Assembly: GCA_947497245.1 (NCBI GenBank)
Contig: CANMFO010000001.1
Coordinates: forward strand, 1,054,001 to 1,118,000
Length of the DNA: 64,000 nt
Reading direction: 5' to 3'
DNA from: an uncultured Flavobacteriaceae bacterium
Lineage (GTDB): Bacteria; Bacteroidota; Bacteroidia; Flavobacteriales; Flavobacteriaceae
The position numbers were made by a program, and so were the translations under genes. Positions 33,353 to 42,596 of the stretch are shown here, piece by piece (positions within the stretch are counted from its first letter, which is position 1; each line of letters begins with the position of its first letter). The notes below the pieces were generated by a model, which was given only the letters and a program-made list of their open reading frames with translations, searched no databases and had not been told where the DNA came from.

Positions 33353-36244
33353 TATGGATATGGGGTGCATGGCCCGTCGGTGGGTACCATCCTGAATCTG
33401 GTGCCTGCAACTGGTACCATTCGCAGCTATGACCGTGTCGCTGGAGGATTTTCTTATTGAGGGGAAGAGCCGCAATTCGCCCACTTGCATACTCAGCCCG
33501 TAATGTTCCTTTTCATAGCCAAACGAACCGGCCATTCCACAACAGCCCGAATTGATAATGGATACCTGATAGTTTTCCGGTAGGTTCAGTACGTCAAAGG
33601 TCACCTTCTGGTTGGAAAGGGCCTTCTGATGGCAATGATTATGTATTTTTACCGTCTTGGCGGCCTTGGTAAAACGGTCCGCCGTCAATTCGCCATTTTG
33701 GATCTCCTGGGACAGAAACTCTTCGATCAAAAACGCGTTGGACGCTATGGCGTGGGTCAACTCCGAATCTTCGGAAAATCGTTTGTATTCGTCCCTGAAC
33801 GTCAATATGGCCGATGGTTCCAGTCCAACTACGGGAATATTGGCATGGGCAAATTCCTTTAGCTGCACCATATTGTCCAGTGCCAATTTTTTTGCCTGTT
33901 TCAAGAAGCCCTTCGAAATATAGGTGCGCCCGCTCTCCGCGTAAAAGAGTTGTACTCCATATCCCAGTCGGGTAAGCACCTCAATGGCATCCTTTCCAAG
34001 TTCCACATCCAAGTACCTCGTGAACTCATCGATGTAGAGCACCACCTTTTTCCTGGTATCCATTTGCCCACTTTTTTGAACCTTCCCGAGATGTTTGCCA
34101 AAATTGAAATCAAATACTTTGGGAAGATTTCTTTCTGGGGCCACATCCGTGATTTTTTTTAACAATCCCCCAAGGGATCTCGATGTGTAGATTGCATTGG
34201 TAAGACCGGCCACCTTGCTCCCGATACGATTGAGCCGGGTATTGTGGGCGAACAATTTGCTGCGCAGGGCATACCCGTTCGTTTCCTGGTACTGATATAA
34301 AAACTCCGCTTTCAGGGCGGCGATGTCCACATTGCTGGGACATTCGCTTGCGCAGGCCTTGCAGCTAAGGCAAAGGTCGAAGACCTCTTTAAGTTCCTTT
34401 TGATCGAACCTGTTCTTTTTGTCCGAACTTGTCAAAAACTCCCGTAGGGCATTGGCCCTTCCCCTGGTCGTGTCCCTTTCGTTTTTGGTGGCGTGGTAGC
34501 TAGGGCACATTGCGCCGTTTACCTTATGCGTTTTCCGGCAATCCCCACTGCCATTGCATTTCTCTGCGGCCCTTAAAATGCCCTCGCTGTCCGAAAAATC
34601 CATTAGGGTGTTTATTTCGGGTTCCTTTCGGTCGACATCGTAGCGCAGCGAGGCATCCATGGGATAAGCGTCAACAATCTTGCCCGGATTGAAAATATTG
34701 TTAGGGTCAAAATAGGATTTGATCCGTTTCAGCAATTCATAGTTCTTTCCACCGATCATCATCGGGATGAATTCCGCCCTTACAATCCCATCACCGTGTT
34801 CGCCACTGAAAGAACCCCTGTACTTTTTGGTGAGGTGGGCGACATCGGTGGTGATTTTTCTAAATAGTACGAGATCATCCGTTTTTTTCAGGTTGAGGAT
34901 GGGCCGTAAATGCAGCTCACCGGCTCCGGCGTGGGCGTAATACACCGCGTCCTGGCCATAGCCTTCCATTATTTTTGTGAACTCGGCTATAAAATCCTTA
35001 AGATCTTCCAGGGAGACCGCGGTGTCCTCGATACAGGCCACCGCCTTTCGATCCCCAACAATATTTCCGAGCAGACCGAGTCCGGCTTTTCGGAGCTCCA
35101 GAGCCTTATTGATATCACCGTCTTTCAAAATGGGGCTGGCATAGCTCTTCCCGGACTCTCCGATGGCCTGTTGCAAACGACCCAATAGGCGTTCGAGTTC
35201 CTCTTCGGTATCGGCCCTTACCTCCAGGAGCAACAAGGCTGCGGGATCTCCCTTTACGAAGAACCGGTTCTTTAGTTGTTCCCGATTGTTTTTTGTACAA
35301 TCCAGAATCACCTTGTCCATCATTTCACAGGTATGGAGGTCCATTTTCATTAAGGGGGCCACATCGGCCAAGCAACCCTCCAAGGTTCTGTAATGGGTTA
35401 CGACCATGGCGGAAAGCGGGGGCGGGAGATCGTCCAATTGCAAGGTGATTTCTGTGGTAAACGCAAGGGTGCCCTCACTTCCACTCAACAATTGACAAAG
35501 GTTGAAGGCCTTGGAAACCGACCCAAAGACAGCGTTTTCCAATAGGGCGTCGACCGCATAACCGGTATTTCTTCTATGGATTTCAGGTTTTGGAAACTCA
35601 GCGATTATTTCTTTTCTTATAGTGCTGTCCGACAGTTCTTTATGAATGTTCTTATAAATTGAAGATTCCATTGAATCTGAAGCCATTTTTGCATCGTAAA
35701 CTTCTTTGGAAACAGCGGAAAAGGCCGCCTCGCTCCCATCGGAAAGAACGGTCTTCAGAGCAACCACCTTGTCCCGTGTTACCCCGTACTTAATGGATGT
35801 GGTCCCGGACGAATTATTGCCTACCATACCTCCGATCATACAACGGTTCGCGGTGGAAGTGTTCGGTCCGAAAAAAAGTCCGTGCGGTGCCAAGAATTGA
35901 TTGAGTTCGTCCCGGATCACCCCAGGCTGGACGGTGACCTGTTTCCTTTCCACATCCAGGTGCAGGATCTCGGTGAAATGTCTGGAAACATCCACGACCA
36001 TGCCATCGCCCACGCATTGGCCCGCAAGGGAGGTTCCCGCTGTTCTCGGAATCAGTCCGATACCGTGTTCTTGGGCAAAACCAACCAATTTTTTGATGTC
36101 TTCCGTAGTTTTTGGATAGCTTACGGCCAGGGGCACTTTCCTATAAACCGAGGCATCTGTGCTATAGAGGGTTCTGGTCAGTTGATCCGACAAAAGCTCA
36201 CCCTCTAGGGTATCGCCCAAATATTTTAGCAAATTTTTATCCAT
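33329..36244 (-). CDS. FAD-binding and [4Fe-4S] oxidase (D-lactate/glycolate dehydrogenase type)
   Basis: A 971-residue fusion. An N-terminal FAD_binding_4 domain (RTAGTSLAGQCVGDGMVVD, SSGTTSIKYG) is followed by the FAD-oxidase C domain (SGEHGDGIVRAEF). A ferredoxin-like domain holds CNGSGDC...CPSY and CLSCKACASECP. The C-terminus is a CCG-domain region (HNHCHQKAL, SGCCGMAGSFGYEKEH). It should oxidise a 2-hydroxy acid such as D-lactate and pass electrons through Fe-S clusters to the quinone pool. No signal peptide. Monocistronic between an LpxH-like gene and a small outer-membrane protein. Confidence 0.92.
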   Translation of the reverse strand: MDKNLLKYLGDTLEGELLSDQLTRTLYSTDASVYRKVPLAVSYPKTTEDIKKLVGFAQEHGIGLIPRTAGTSLAGQCVGDGMVVDVSRHFTEILHLDVERKQVTVQPGVIRDELNQFLAPHGLFFGPNTSTANRCMIGGMVGNNSSGTTSIKYGVTRDKVVALKTVLSDGSEAAFSAVSKEVYDAKMASDSMESSIYKNIHKELSDSTIRKEIIAEFPKPEIHRRNTGYAVDALLENAVFGSVSKAFNLCQLLSGSEGTLAFTTEITLQLDDLPPPLSAMVVTHYRTLEGCLADVAPLMKMDLHTCEMMDKVILDCTKNNREQLKNRFFVKGDPAALLLLEVRADTEEELERLLGRLQQAIGESGKSYASPILKDGDINKALELRKAGLGLLGNIVGDRKAVACIEDTAVSLEDLKDFIAEFTKIMEGYGQDAVYYAHAGAGELHLRPILNLKKTDDLVLFRKITTDVAHLTKKYRGSFSGEHGDGIVRAEFIPMMIGGKNYELLKRIKSYFDPNNIFNPGKIVDAYPMDASLRYDVDRKEPEINTLMDFSDSEGILRAAEKCNGSGDCRKTHKVNGAMCPSYHATKNERDTTRGRANALREFLTSSDKKNRFDQKELKEVFDLCLSCKACASECPSNVDIAALKAEFLYQYQETNGYALRSKLFAHNTRLNRIGSKVAGLTNAIYTSRSLGGLLKKITDVAPERNLPKVFDFNFGKHLGKVQKSGQMDTRKKVVLYIDEFTRYLDVELGKDAIEVLTRLGYGVQLFYAESGRTYISKGFLKQAKKLALDNMVQLKEFAHANIPVVGLEPSAILTFRDEYKRFSEDSELTHAIASNAFLIEEFLSQEIQNGELTADRFTKAAKTVKIHNHCHQKALSNQKVTFDVLNLPENYQVSIINSGCCGMAGSFGYEKEHYGLSMQVGELRLFPSIRKSSSDTVIAANGTSCRHQIQDGTHRRAMHPISILRDALIE

Positions 36245-36336
36245 TCCTGAACAATTTTGAGCGCTAAATTAAGTTTTTATTGATTGGGGCGGGTTAAACG
36301 ACCGCCTTTTTAATAAAGAACCATAAACACACACTT

Positions 36337-36843
36337 ATGAAGATTTTAAAAGCATGTACCGTCCTTCTATTTTTTGCAGCGACCACTGTCGGAGCCCAGG
36401 AAATATCGAATCATGCCCTGGGATTGCGCCTTGGGGACAGCGATGGGTTCGGTGCCGAGATTTCCTATCAAAAATCCATTGGAAGGTATAACCGGGCGGA
36501 ATTTGATCTGGGTTGGCGGGACAGTCGCGAATACGACGCCTTTAAGTTGGCCGCCCTGTACCAATGGGTACACTCCATCGATGGAGGGCTCCAATGGTAC
36601 TATGGTTTTGGCGGCGGACTGGGCAGCGTTGATTTCGAGCCCCGGTTTAGGAACAATGAACCCTTTGTCCCAGATGGCGGATTGTTTGTATTTGCAGCAG
36701 GGGATGTGGGCATAGAATACAATTTTGACTTTCCCCTGCTCCTCTCCCTGGACTTTAGGCCCGAAATCGGCATTTTGGGCTATAGCGATTTCTCGGACAG
36801 CTTCGATTTTGACATTGCATTGGGCGTACGGTATCAATTTTAA
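36337..36843 (+). CDS. Small outer-membrane beta-barrel protein
   Basis: A 168-residue protein with a signal peptide (MKILKACTVLLFFAATTVGA) and alternating strands ending in aromatic residues (AEFDLGWRDS, GGLQWYYGFGGGLGSVDF, LLSLDFRPEIGIL). The last residues, FDIALGVRYQF, are a textbook barrel-assembly signal. It resembles eight-stranded OmpX/OmpW-size proteins. Followed by a strong terminator, so monocistronic. Function unknown. Confidence 0.85.
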   Translation: MKILKACTVLLFFAATTVGAQEISNHALGLRLGDSDGFGAEISYQKSIGRYNRAEFDLGWRDSREYDAFKLAALYQWVHSIDGGLQWYYGFGGGLGSVDFEPRFRNNEPFVPDGGLFVFAAGDVGIEYNFDFPLLLSLDFRPEIGILGYSDFSDSFDFDIALGVRYQF

Positions 36844-36863
36844 GGTATCGCGGCACAACATTG

Positions 36864-36900
36864 AAAAGCGCATGCCAACACACTGGCAAGCGCTTTTTTT
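36864..36900 (+). terminator. Rho-independent terminator
   Basis: AAAGCGC-a-TGCCA ... TGGCA-a-GCGCTTT: a 12-bp stem with one mismatch and a 6-nt loop, followed by seven T. It ends the small outer-membrane protein transcript. Confidence 0.85.
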
Positions 36901-36916
36901 ATAACCGGCATATCAC

Positions 36917-36924
36917 TACATTTG
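36917..36924 (+). promoter_or_regulatory. Predicted -7 box of the TlpA-like gene
   Basis: TACATTTG is an exact TAnnTTTG, 24 bp before the ATG at 36948 and just after the terminator of the previous gene. No clear TTG at -33. Confidence 0.45.
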
Positions 36925-36947
36925 CTCTTTATAAAAAAACAGACATA

Positions 36948-38078
36948 ATGAAGAAAATTGCAATGGCTTTGGCCATAACGCTCGCCATAGCGGCCTGTAA
37001 CCAAAAATCTGCGGGGTATTCCATTAATGGTACCTTGATCGGTGAAGTGGAAAATGGCACCAAAGTTTACCTTAAGAAGACCGGGGAGGACAACCAACCC
37101 ATGGATGTGGACACCACTACCGTGGAAAATGGGAACTTCGTCTTTACCGGAACCGCTGGAACACCCGAATTGCACTTTGTTTTTGTTGACGGGCTATTGG
37201 GATACGCCGGTGTAATCCTCGAAAATGGACAAATTGAGCTCAATGCGCAAAAGGACAGTCTGGGAATGGCCACTCTAAAGGGGACCCCACAAAATGACAT
37301 TTTTGCGGACTATGTTGAAAAGTCCCAGGCCATTACCCAACGTGCAAGGTCCATTCAGAAAGACATGCAGACAGCAAATACGGAAAGGGACGAAGCCAGT
37401 ATCACGGCGCTTCGGGAGGAGATGAGCGAGCTGCAGGAGGAATATCAGAACTTTGAACTGGATTATATCGCGACCAATCCCAACGGTCTTGTTTCGGCCA
37501 TGCTAATTGAACGGGGATTGATGACCGGGGGGATTCCCGTGGAAAAAGTGAAGGAACTGTACGAATTGCTCAGCCAGGAAATAAAGGAGACCCGGACGGC
37601 CAAAAACATTTTGGACCGATTGACCGAAGCCGAGGAAAAAGCAGAACGGGAAAAAAACACGGATGTAGGCGCCAAAGCCCCCGATTTTTCCGGCCCGGAC
37701 CCGGACGGTAAGGTATTGGCACTTAACGACGTAATGGGCAAGGTGACGCTTATCGATTTTTGGGCGGCTTGGTGCAAGCCATGTCGCGCCGAAAACCCAA
37801 ACGTGGTCAAGGTATACGAAAAATACCACGATAAGGGCTTGCACATCATAGGGGTTTCATTGGATAAGAAGGCAGAAGATTGGAAAAAGGCCATTGCGGA
37901 TGATGGCCTGGTCTGGAACCATGTTTCCAACCTTGCCTATTTTGAGGATGAAGTGGCAAAACTGTACAACGTGGATGCCATTCCGGCCGCTTTTCTTTTG
38001 GACGAAAATGGGGTCATCGTGGCCAAGAATCTGAGAGGCCCTGCCCTGGAGGCCAAGGTGGCCGAATTGTTGCAATGA
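36948..38078 (+). CDS. TlpA-family thioredoxin-like lipoprotein with DUF4369
   Basis: A 376-residue protein from the ATG at 36948. Signal and lipobox (TLAIAAC) are followed by DUF4369 (SINGTLIGEVENGTKVYLKK, residues about 20-120) and a helical linker. The C-terminal thioredoxin domain has DFWAAWCKPC (Cys276 and Cys279) and a cis-proline loop near DAIPAAFLLD. It should reduce or isomerise disulfides on the outside of the cytoplasmic membrane or in the outer-membrane inner leaflet. The longer frame from 36861 runs through the upstream terminator and is rejected. A terminator follows at 38104-38134. Confidence 0.93.
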   Translation: MKKIAMALAITLAIAACNQKSAGYSINGTLIGEVENGTKVYLKKTGEDNQPMDVDTTTVENGNFVFTGTAGTPELHFVFVDGLLGYAGVILENGQIELNAQKDSLGMATLKGTPQNDIFADYVEKSQAITQRARSIQKDMQTANTERDEASITALREEMSELQEEYQNFELDYIATNPNGLVSAMLIERGLMTGGIPVEKVKELYELLSQEIKETRTAKNILDRLTEAEEKAEREKNTDVGAKAPDFSGPDPDGKVLALNDVMGKVTLIDFWAAWCKPCRAENPNVVKVYEKYHDKGLHIIGVSLDKKAEDWKKAIADDGLVWNHVSNLAYFEDEVAKLYNVDAIPAAFLLDENGVIVAKNLRGPALEAKVAELLQ

Positions 38079-38103
38079 TATCCTTGGGATAATGATGTAA
38101 TGT

Positions 38104-38134
38104 AAAGCCCCGTCAGGAAATCTGACGGGGCTTT
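38104..38134. terminator. Bidirectional rho-independent terminator
   Basis: AAAGCCCCGTCAG, GAAAT loop, CTGACGGGGCTTT: a perfect 13-bp stem with A and T ends, between the convergent TlpA-like and LVIVD-lipoprotein genes. Confidence 0.85.
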
Positions 38135-38161
38135 ACCGTTCGACTAAAACAACAATGTTAT

Positions 38162-39799
38162 CTAAAATTTATTCTGTACGTCCCTAAAGGTTCCGTTTAC
38201 TTCCGTACTTCCATTCCTTACCACGGAACCGAAGATGTTCACTACGGAGTTGTTACCAAGGAACTCCAGTGTGGCCCCGTCGTTCAGTACCAAATCTCCA
38301 TAAATGGTAAGGTTTCCCTCTACCCTAAAGGTCGCGCCACTGTCGATGGTCACATCCCTTCTTCTGTTGTTCCTGGCAACGACCAGGGTCCCGTTCATTT
38401 CGAAAAGGGCGTCATCGTTGACATTGACCCCATCCCTGACCGTCCATGAACCACAAAGCAGCAGCGATCCGCTGTTGTCAAGGCTTCTAAACCTTTTGGA
38501 TCCCCTATAGGCCAGATCTTCGCCAACATTCACGTTCAGCCTTGAACTTCCGCTATAAGCTGGACTGGCAGCACATTCGGCCGCCAAACTGGTACTGGGC
38601 TTGTTCATTTTAATGATCTGCAGGCCGGATCTACCGGAGGCAGCGAAAACATAGTCCCCCTTGGACTCGACAAAATTGATCGAACCGTCCAATTCGATAA
38701 TTCCCACCAAATCGGTATTGTTGCCCCCGTCCTCGGAAAGACAGAGACCGGCACCACCATTGGCCATCAGTACCACACCTTCATTTGTAGCCACGGCGTT
38801 GGTTACGATATCGGAGCTGTCCACTCCATCGGGATTTATCAGGATGGGAATGTACTCCACCAGATTTCCCGAACCGTAGTTATACACCCCGGCGCCCTTT
38901 GCCCCTTCTGAAACGACAATATTGTCCTCATAAAAATCCAAAGTGCGTTTTGAGGAAGCTCCGAAATCAGAATCTATGGCAATATCCTTGGTCACCTGAA
39001 GACTTTGATCCAAGATGCTGACCCCTTTACTGGCATCGAGTACTGCAATAAGATCGTTTTGAACGGCCATGCCCCTTAAATCTGAAAAAGGTGCCTCATC
39101 GATTATGCTCAAATCGCTTTTATCATATACGGTAAGTGTACCGTCCCTTCCGCTGGTTACCATCAATTTGTTCGAAGCGATCTTTACGTCGTTGGCATTG
39201 AAGCCTTGCTGGAAGGCATAGGAAATGCCCGCTCCCAAGTTAAACCTGCCCCCAGAGGCGGCTATCTTACCGATAAAGGAGTTCGAGGTTGCCCTTACCG
39301 ATTTTTCAGAATCGACTCCCCCCACGATGTACACATAGCCATTGTCGTATTTAACCGAGTTGACGTCGGCGTTGGTATAATACAATCGGCCCGTGACCAC
39401 TGGGTCGGTAGGGTCGCTCACATTCACAATATCTATACCGCCCATATACACCTCTCCTGCCGTATTGTAGGAAACATAGGCATAGTCTCCTTCAACATCA
39501 ATGTGGGAAGCGGTCAGGGTGGACCCGCTGTAGGTTGGGGACGAAACTTGGGCAACAAGGGTCAGCGGATAATCTCCCGCTTCGTCATTTTTACCGTTTC
39601 GATAAAATTTTCCGGTAACTTCGTCCTGTTCAAAAATGTCCAGGACACCGGCATTGTCAAAGCTGATACTATTGTCCAAAACCGCTTGGTTGTCTTCGAG
39701 CAAAATATCATCTTGGGGGTCACTGTATACAGTGGTTTCATCGCTGCAGGACGCAAGCATGAGCACGGTGACAAAAGTCACCTGGTAGACTTTTTTCAT
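38162..39799 (-). CDS. LVIVD-repeat lipoprotein with beta-helix-like C-terminus
   Basis: A 545-residue protein from the ATG at 39799, with signal and lipobox (TVLMLASC) and an acidic linker. Residues about 60-420 contain LVIVD-type repeats, which form a beta-propeller; the first is clearest (YMGGIDIVNVSDPTDPVVTG). The C-terminal 100 residues change character: short regular strands (DALFEMNGTLVVA, GATFRVEGNLTIYGDLVLNDGATLEFLG, VNIFGSVVRNG) that look like a right-handed beta-helix. A surface binding or adhesion role is plausible but unproven. Bounded downstream by a bidirectional terminator. Confidence 0.8.
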   Translation of the reverse strand: MKKVYQVTFVTVLMLASCSDETTVYSDPQDDILLEDNQAVLDNSISFDNAGVLDIFEQDEVTGKFYRNGKNDEAGDYPLTLVAQVSSPTYSGSTLTASHIDVEGDYAYVSYNTAGEVYMGGIDIVNVSDPTDPVVTGRLYYTNADVNSVKYDNGYVYIVGGVDSEKSVRATSNSFIGKIAASGGRFNLGAGISYAFQQGFNANDVKIASNKLMVTSGRDGTLTVYDKSDLSIIDEAPFSDLRGMAVQNDLIAVLDASKGVSILDQSLQVTKDIAIDSDFGASSKRTLDFYEDNIVVSEGAKGAGVYNYGSGNLVEYIPILINPDGVDSSDIVTNAVATNEGVVLMANGGAGLCLSEDGGNNTDLVGIIELDGSINFVESKGDYVFAASGRSGLQIIKMNKPSTSLAAECAASPAYSGSSRLNVNVGEDLAYRGSKRFRSLDNSGSLLLCGSWTVRDGVNVNDDALFEMNGTLVVARNNRRRDVTIDSGATFRVEGNLTIYGDLVLNDGATLEFLGNNSVVNIFGSVVRNGSTEVNGTFRDVQNKF

Positions 39800-39935
39800 A
39801 ACAAGTAGGCTTTTCAATTAGATTTGGGTTCTAAACGAAACGCTAAAATACGTGGGTTGGTATAATTTCCGGGTATTTTTCGATAAACGACAGTTTTTGC
39901 CCCCGATCCGGTGAAAATCCATAGGATGTACGTCC

Positions 39936-40589
39936 TCAAATTTTGCCCATCTTTTCAAGAACAAACAGAATAACAATGGGGACGGCCAAAAGAACCACCA
40001 TCAGGGTATCGGTGAACAGCAGTTCGGGGATAAAGAACAGTGTGGTTGCATAGCCGCCGATCGCGCCGCCAAAATGTGCGGTATGTCCAATATTTCCCAG
40101 GCTCTTTTTCATCCCGTAAATGGAATAGAGCAAATAACCTATTCCCAAAACATAGCCCGGAATGCCCACCTGGGGAAGAAAGATGAAATAGAGCGGTTCG
40201 TTCGGTTGCAGTAAAATGGACGCATACAGGATTCCGGTGACCGCCCCGCTGGCTCCAACGGCGCTGTAGTACGGTTCGTCCTTGTGAAAAAAGAGGGCCA
40301 GCAAACTGCCCGCCACCAAACTTATGAGATAGATTCCCAGAAACCTGCCCGGGCCTAGCCAAGCGATCACCACATCGGCGAAAAAATAAAGGGTAATCAT
40401 GTTGAACAGAAGATGCGTGAAGTCCACATGCAGGAACCCCGAGGTGACCATCCGTTCCCGCTGCCCGGCCCGAATGGCCCCGATGCCAAACTTGTACCTT
40501 TCGAAAAAAGAAATGTCGTTAAAACCTTTTAGGGAAACCAGGATGTTGGCTACGATTATGGCAATGGTGGCAATATGAAGGTTGTACAT
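39936..40589 (-). CDS. Rhomboid-family intramembrane serine protease
   Basis: A 217-residue protein with six membrane spans. Catalytic Ser in GASGAVTG and His in AHFGGAIGG, plus the HLLFNM segment of the second span that forms the oxyanion side. All residues for activity are present, so it should cleave membrane-embedded helices. It is divergent from the acyltransferase gene; the two share the palindromic promoter at 40612-40629. Confidence 0.93.
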   Translation of the reverse strand: MYNLHIATIAIIVANILVSLKGFNDISFFERYKFGIGAIRAGQRERMVTSGFLHVDFTHLLFNMITLYFFADVVIAWLGPGRFLGIYLISLVAGSLLALFFHKDEPYYSAVGASGAVTGILYASILLQPNEPLYFIFLPQVGIPGYVLGIGYLLYSIYGMKKSLGNIGHTAHFGGAIGGYATTLFFIPELLFTDTLMVVLLAVPIVILFVLEKMGKI

Positions 40590-40611
40590 TTGGGCATTTT
40601 AGGTTTCGGGC

Positions 40612-40629
40612 CAAATATAGCTATATTTG
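40612..40629. promoter_or_regulatory. Palindromic divergent promoter
   Basis: CAAATATAGCTATATTTG is a perfect 18-bp palindrome. It gives an exact -7 box TATATTTG to both strands: toward the rhomboid gene (ATG at 40589) and toward the acyltransferase gene (ATG at 40646). The two polymerase sites overlap. Confidence 0.5.
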
Positions 40630-40645
40630 CCCATACTTGTTCTGC

Positions 40646-41533
40646 ATGCAACTACTCGTTTTTATAATGGCCTACCCCCTATTATGGGTTATTTCGATGC
40701 TTCCGTTCAGGTTACTTTATCTATTCTCCGACGCTGTTTTTTTTCTGGTCTACCGGGTTATTGGCTATCGCAGGAAAGTGGTACGTGACAACTTGATGTT
40801 GGTGTTCCCCGACAAATTCCCATCGGAAATAAAGCGAATCGAAAGGGATTTTTTCAAGCACATGTGCGATGTCTTTCTCGAAATGGTCAAGACCATGAAC
40901 CTATCCAAGACCGAGATCGCCAAAAGGTACAGGATACTGAATATCGAGTTGATCCAAGAAATAGAAAGGGAAAAGAGTATTTTGGTCGTCTGTTCGCATT
41001 ATGCGTCCTGGGAGTGGAACGTAAGTATGAACAACTATGTACAGGCCAAGGGCTATGCGGTATACCAGCGCCTCACCAACAAGTATTTTGACCGATGGGC
41101 AAGAAAGGTCAGGGCCCGGTGGAACACCACCCTGATCACCCAGCAAGAAACAGTGAAGGTCGTGGTAAGGAACCTTAAAAACAAGGTCATCGGAATTTTT
41201 GGGATGGTCAGTGACCAGTCACCGCAAGCGCACCGGGCGCAGTATTGGACGGAGTTCATGGGCATCAAGGTACCTGTGATCAACGGAGCGGAAACCATGG
41301 CCAGGAAGATGGACCTGGCGGTTGTCTTTTTAAAGGTCTCCCGAGTGAAAAGAGGGTACTATACCGCCGAGTTTATTCCAATTACCCTGGCTGGGGCCAG
41401 TACTGAAAAGTACGAGATCACCGATCGTTTTCTTCGCTTGGCGGAAGGGCAAATCAAGGAAAGGCCGGAGCATTACCTTTGGACGCACAAACGGTGGAAA
41501 CACCGCGACAAGGTTCCCGAGGAATTTCAATGA
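40646..41533 (+). CDS. Lysophospholipid acyltransferase-family protein (LpxL/HtrB-like)
   Basis: A 295-residue membrane-associated acyltransferase. An N-terminal anchor (LLVFIMAYPLLWVISMLPF) precedes the catalytic HxxxxE motif in CSHYASWEW, then FGMVSDQSPQAHRAQYWTEFMG. The final motif is HYLWTHKRWKHR, typical of lipid A late acyltransferases. It likely adds a secondary acyl chain to lipid A or an ornithine-type lipid. The start at 40646 is preferred to 40637 because the predicted transcript begins only a few bases before the latter. Confidence 0.9.
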   Translation: MQLLVFIMAYPLLWVISMLPFRLLYLFSDAVFFLVYRVIGYRRKVVRDNLMLVFPDKFPSEIKRIERDFFKHMCDVFLEMVKTMNLSKTEIAKRYRILNIELIQEIEREKSILVVCSHYASWEWNVSMNNYVQAKGYAVYQRLTNKYFDRWARKVRARWNTTLITQQETVKVVVRNLKNKVIGIFGMVSDQSPQAHRAQYWTEFMGIKVPVINGAETMARKMDLAVVFLKVSRVKRGYYTAEFIPITLAGASTEKYEITDRFLRLAEGQIKERPEHYLWTHKRWKHRDKVPEEFQ

Positions 41534-41606
41534 TACCTTTTTACGGATTCTGGCATCGGACTTTTTTTGTAAATTTCGGGACACAACAACCTAAAACCGT
41601 TTTACC

Positions 41607-42596
41607 ATGGAGATCTTGGAAGCACTTTATAATGAAATCATTGGTTTTTTGGGGGTGTCCCAGGCTTGGGAGATACTGAAGACAGGGGACTATAGTGCTT
41701 TCCGAACCTATGATGGGGTCGTAGCATTGATCTATCCGCTCATCCCCTTGTTGGTCTTCTTGGAACTGGTGCTTGGGCTCATTTACAAAAAGCCGCAGGC
41801 CAAAGTGTACAAGGTCAATTTCCTGATTTACGTCTTTAATCGCATTGTCGGCCGTTTTATCGCCCTGGCCATGGTCACCATGTGTATCGGCTGGTTTGAA
41901 CCCTTGCAGTTATTTACGACGAAGCCCACTTGGTATTGGTTCATTTATGGCTATATTGTTTGGGAACTGGGTCACTTTGTGTACCATTACCTGGGGCATA
42001 AAGTGCGATTGTTTTGGTGCCTGCACTCCACCCACCATGCTCCCGAAGACATGAACCTGTCGGTTACCTATGCCCATTTCTTTTTAGAGGCCCCCTATGC
42101 GGATACCATTCGTACCACGATCTGTATTCTATTGGGTGTGGACCCCGCCATGCTGTTCCTGATCATGTTTATCGATGGCACCTATGGCGCGTTTATCCAT
42201 GTTGGGGAGAATTTTATCAAGGATGCCCGGTTCGGCTTTTTGAACAAAATGATCCTTACCCCCTCGCACCATCGGGTACATCACGCTAGAAACCCACTTT
42301 ATATAGATACCAACTTTTGTAATCTGCTCAATATCTGGGATCAGGTTTTCGGGACCTACCAAGAGGAAAAGATGAGTGTCAAACCGGAATATGGCATTAC
42401 CCGGGAGATGGACAGCTCTAGTTTTCTAGATGTCTATTTCGGTGAAATAGTGGCCTTGGCAAAAGATGTATGGAAAGCGCCGGGGATCAAGAACAAGGTC
42501 GCGTATCTTGTCATGCCCCCGGGATGGAGCCATACCGGAGCGCATAAAACATCCAAAATGGTGCGTGCCGAATATTTGAAAAACCCCAGGGCCTAG
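41607..42596 (+). CDS. Sterol desaturase/fatty acid hydroxylase-family protein
   Basis: A 329-residue integral membrane di-iron enzyme. Four or more spans and the eight-histidine pattern are present: HFVYHYLGHKVRLFWCLHSTHH in two boxes, and HHRVHHARNP near residue 225. It should use O2 to hydroxylate or desaturate a lipid. In flavobacteria relatives act on carotenoids, sterol-like or fatty acyl substrates; this one is not assigned. It follows the acyltransferase by about 70 bp and may share its transcript. It overlaps the convergent glmM stop by 4 bp. Confidence 0.9.
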   Translation: MEILEALYNEIIGFLGVSQAWEILKTGDYSAFRTYDGVVALIYPLIPLLVFLELVLGLIYKKPQAKVYKVNFLIYVFNRIVGRFIALAMVTMCIGWFEPLQLFTTKPTWYWFIYGYIVWELGHFVYHYLGHKVRLFWCLHSTHHAPEDMNLSVTYAHFFLEAPYADTIRTTICILLGVDPAMLFLIMFIDGTYGAFIHVGENFIKDARFGFLNKMILTPSHHRVHHARNPLYIDTNFCNLLNIWDQVFGTYQEEKMSVKPEYGITREMDSSSFLDVYFGEIVALAKDVWKAPGIKNKVAYLVMPPGWSHTGAHKTSKMVRAEYLKNPRA

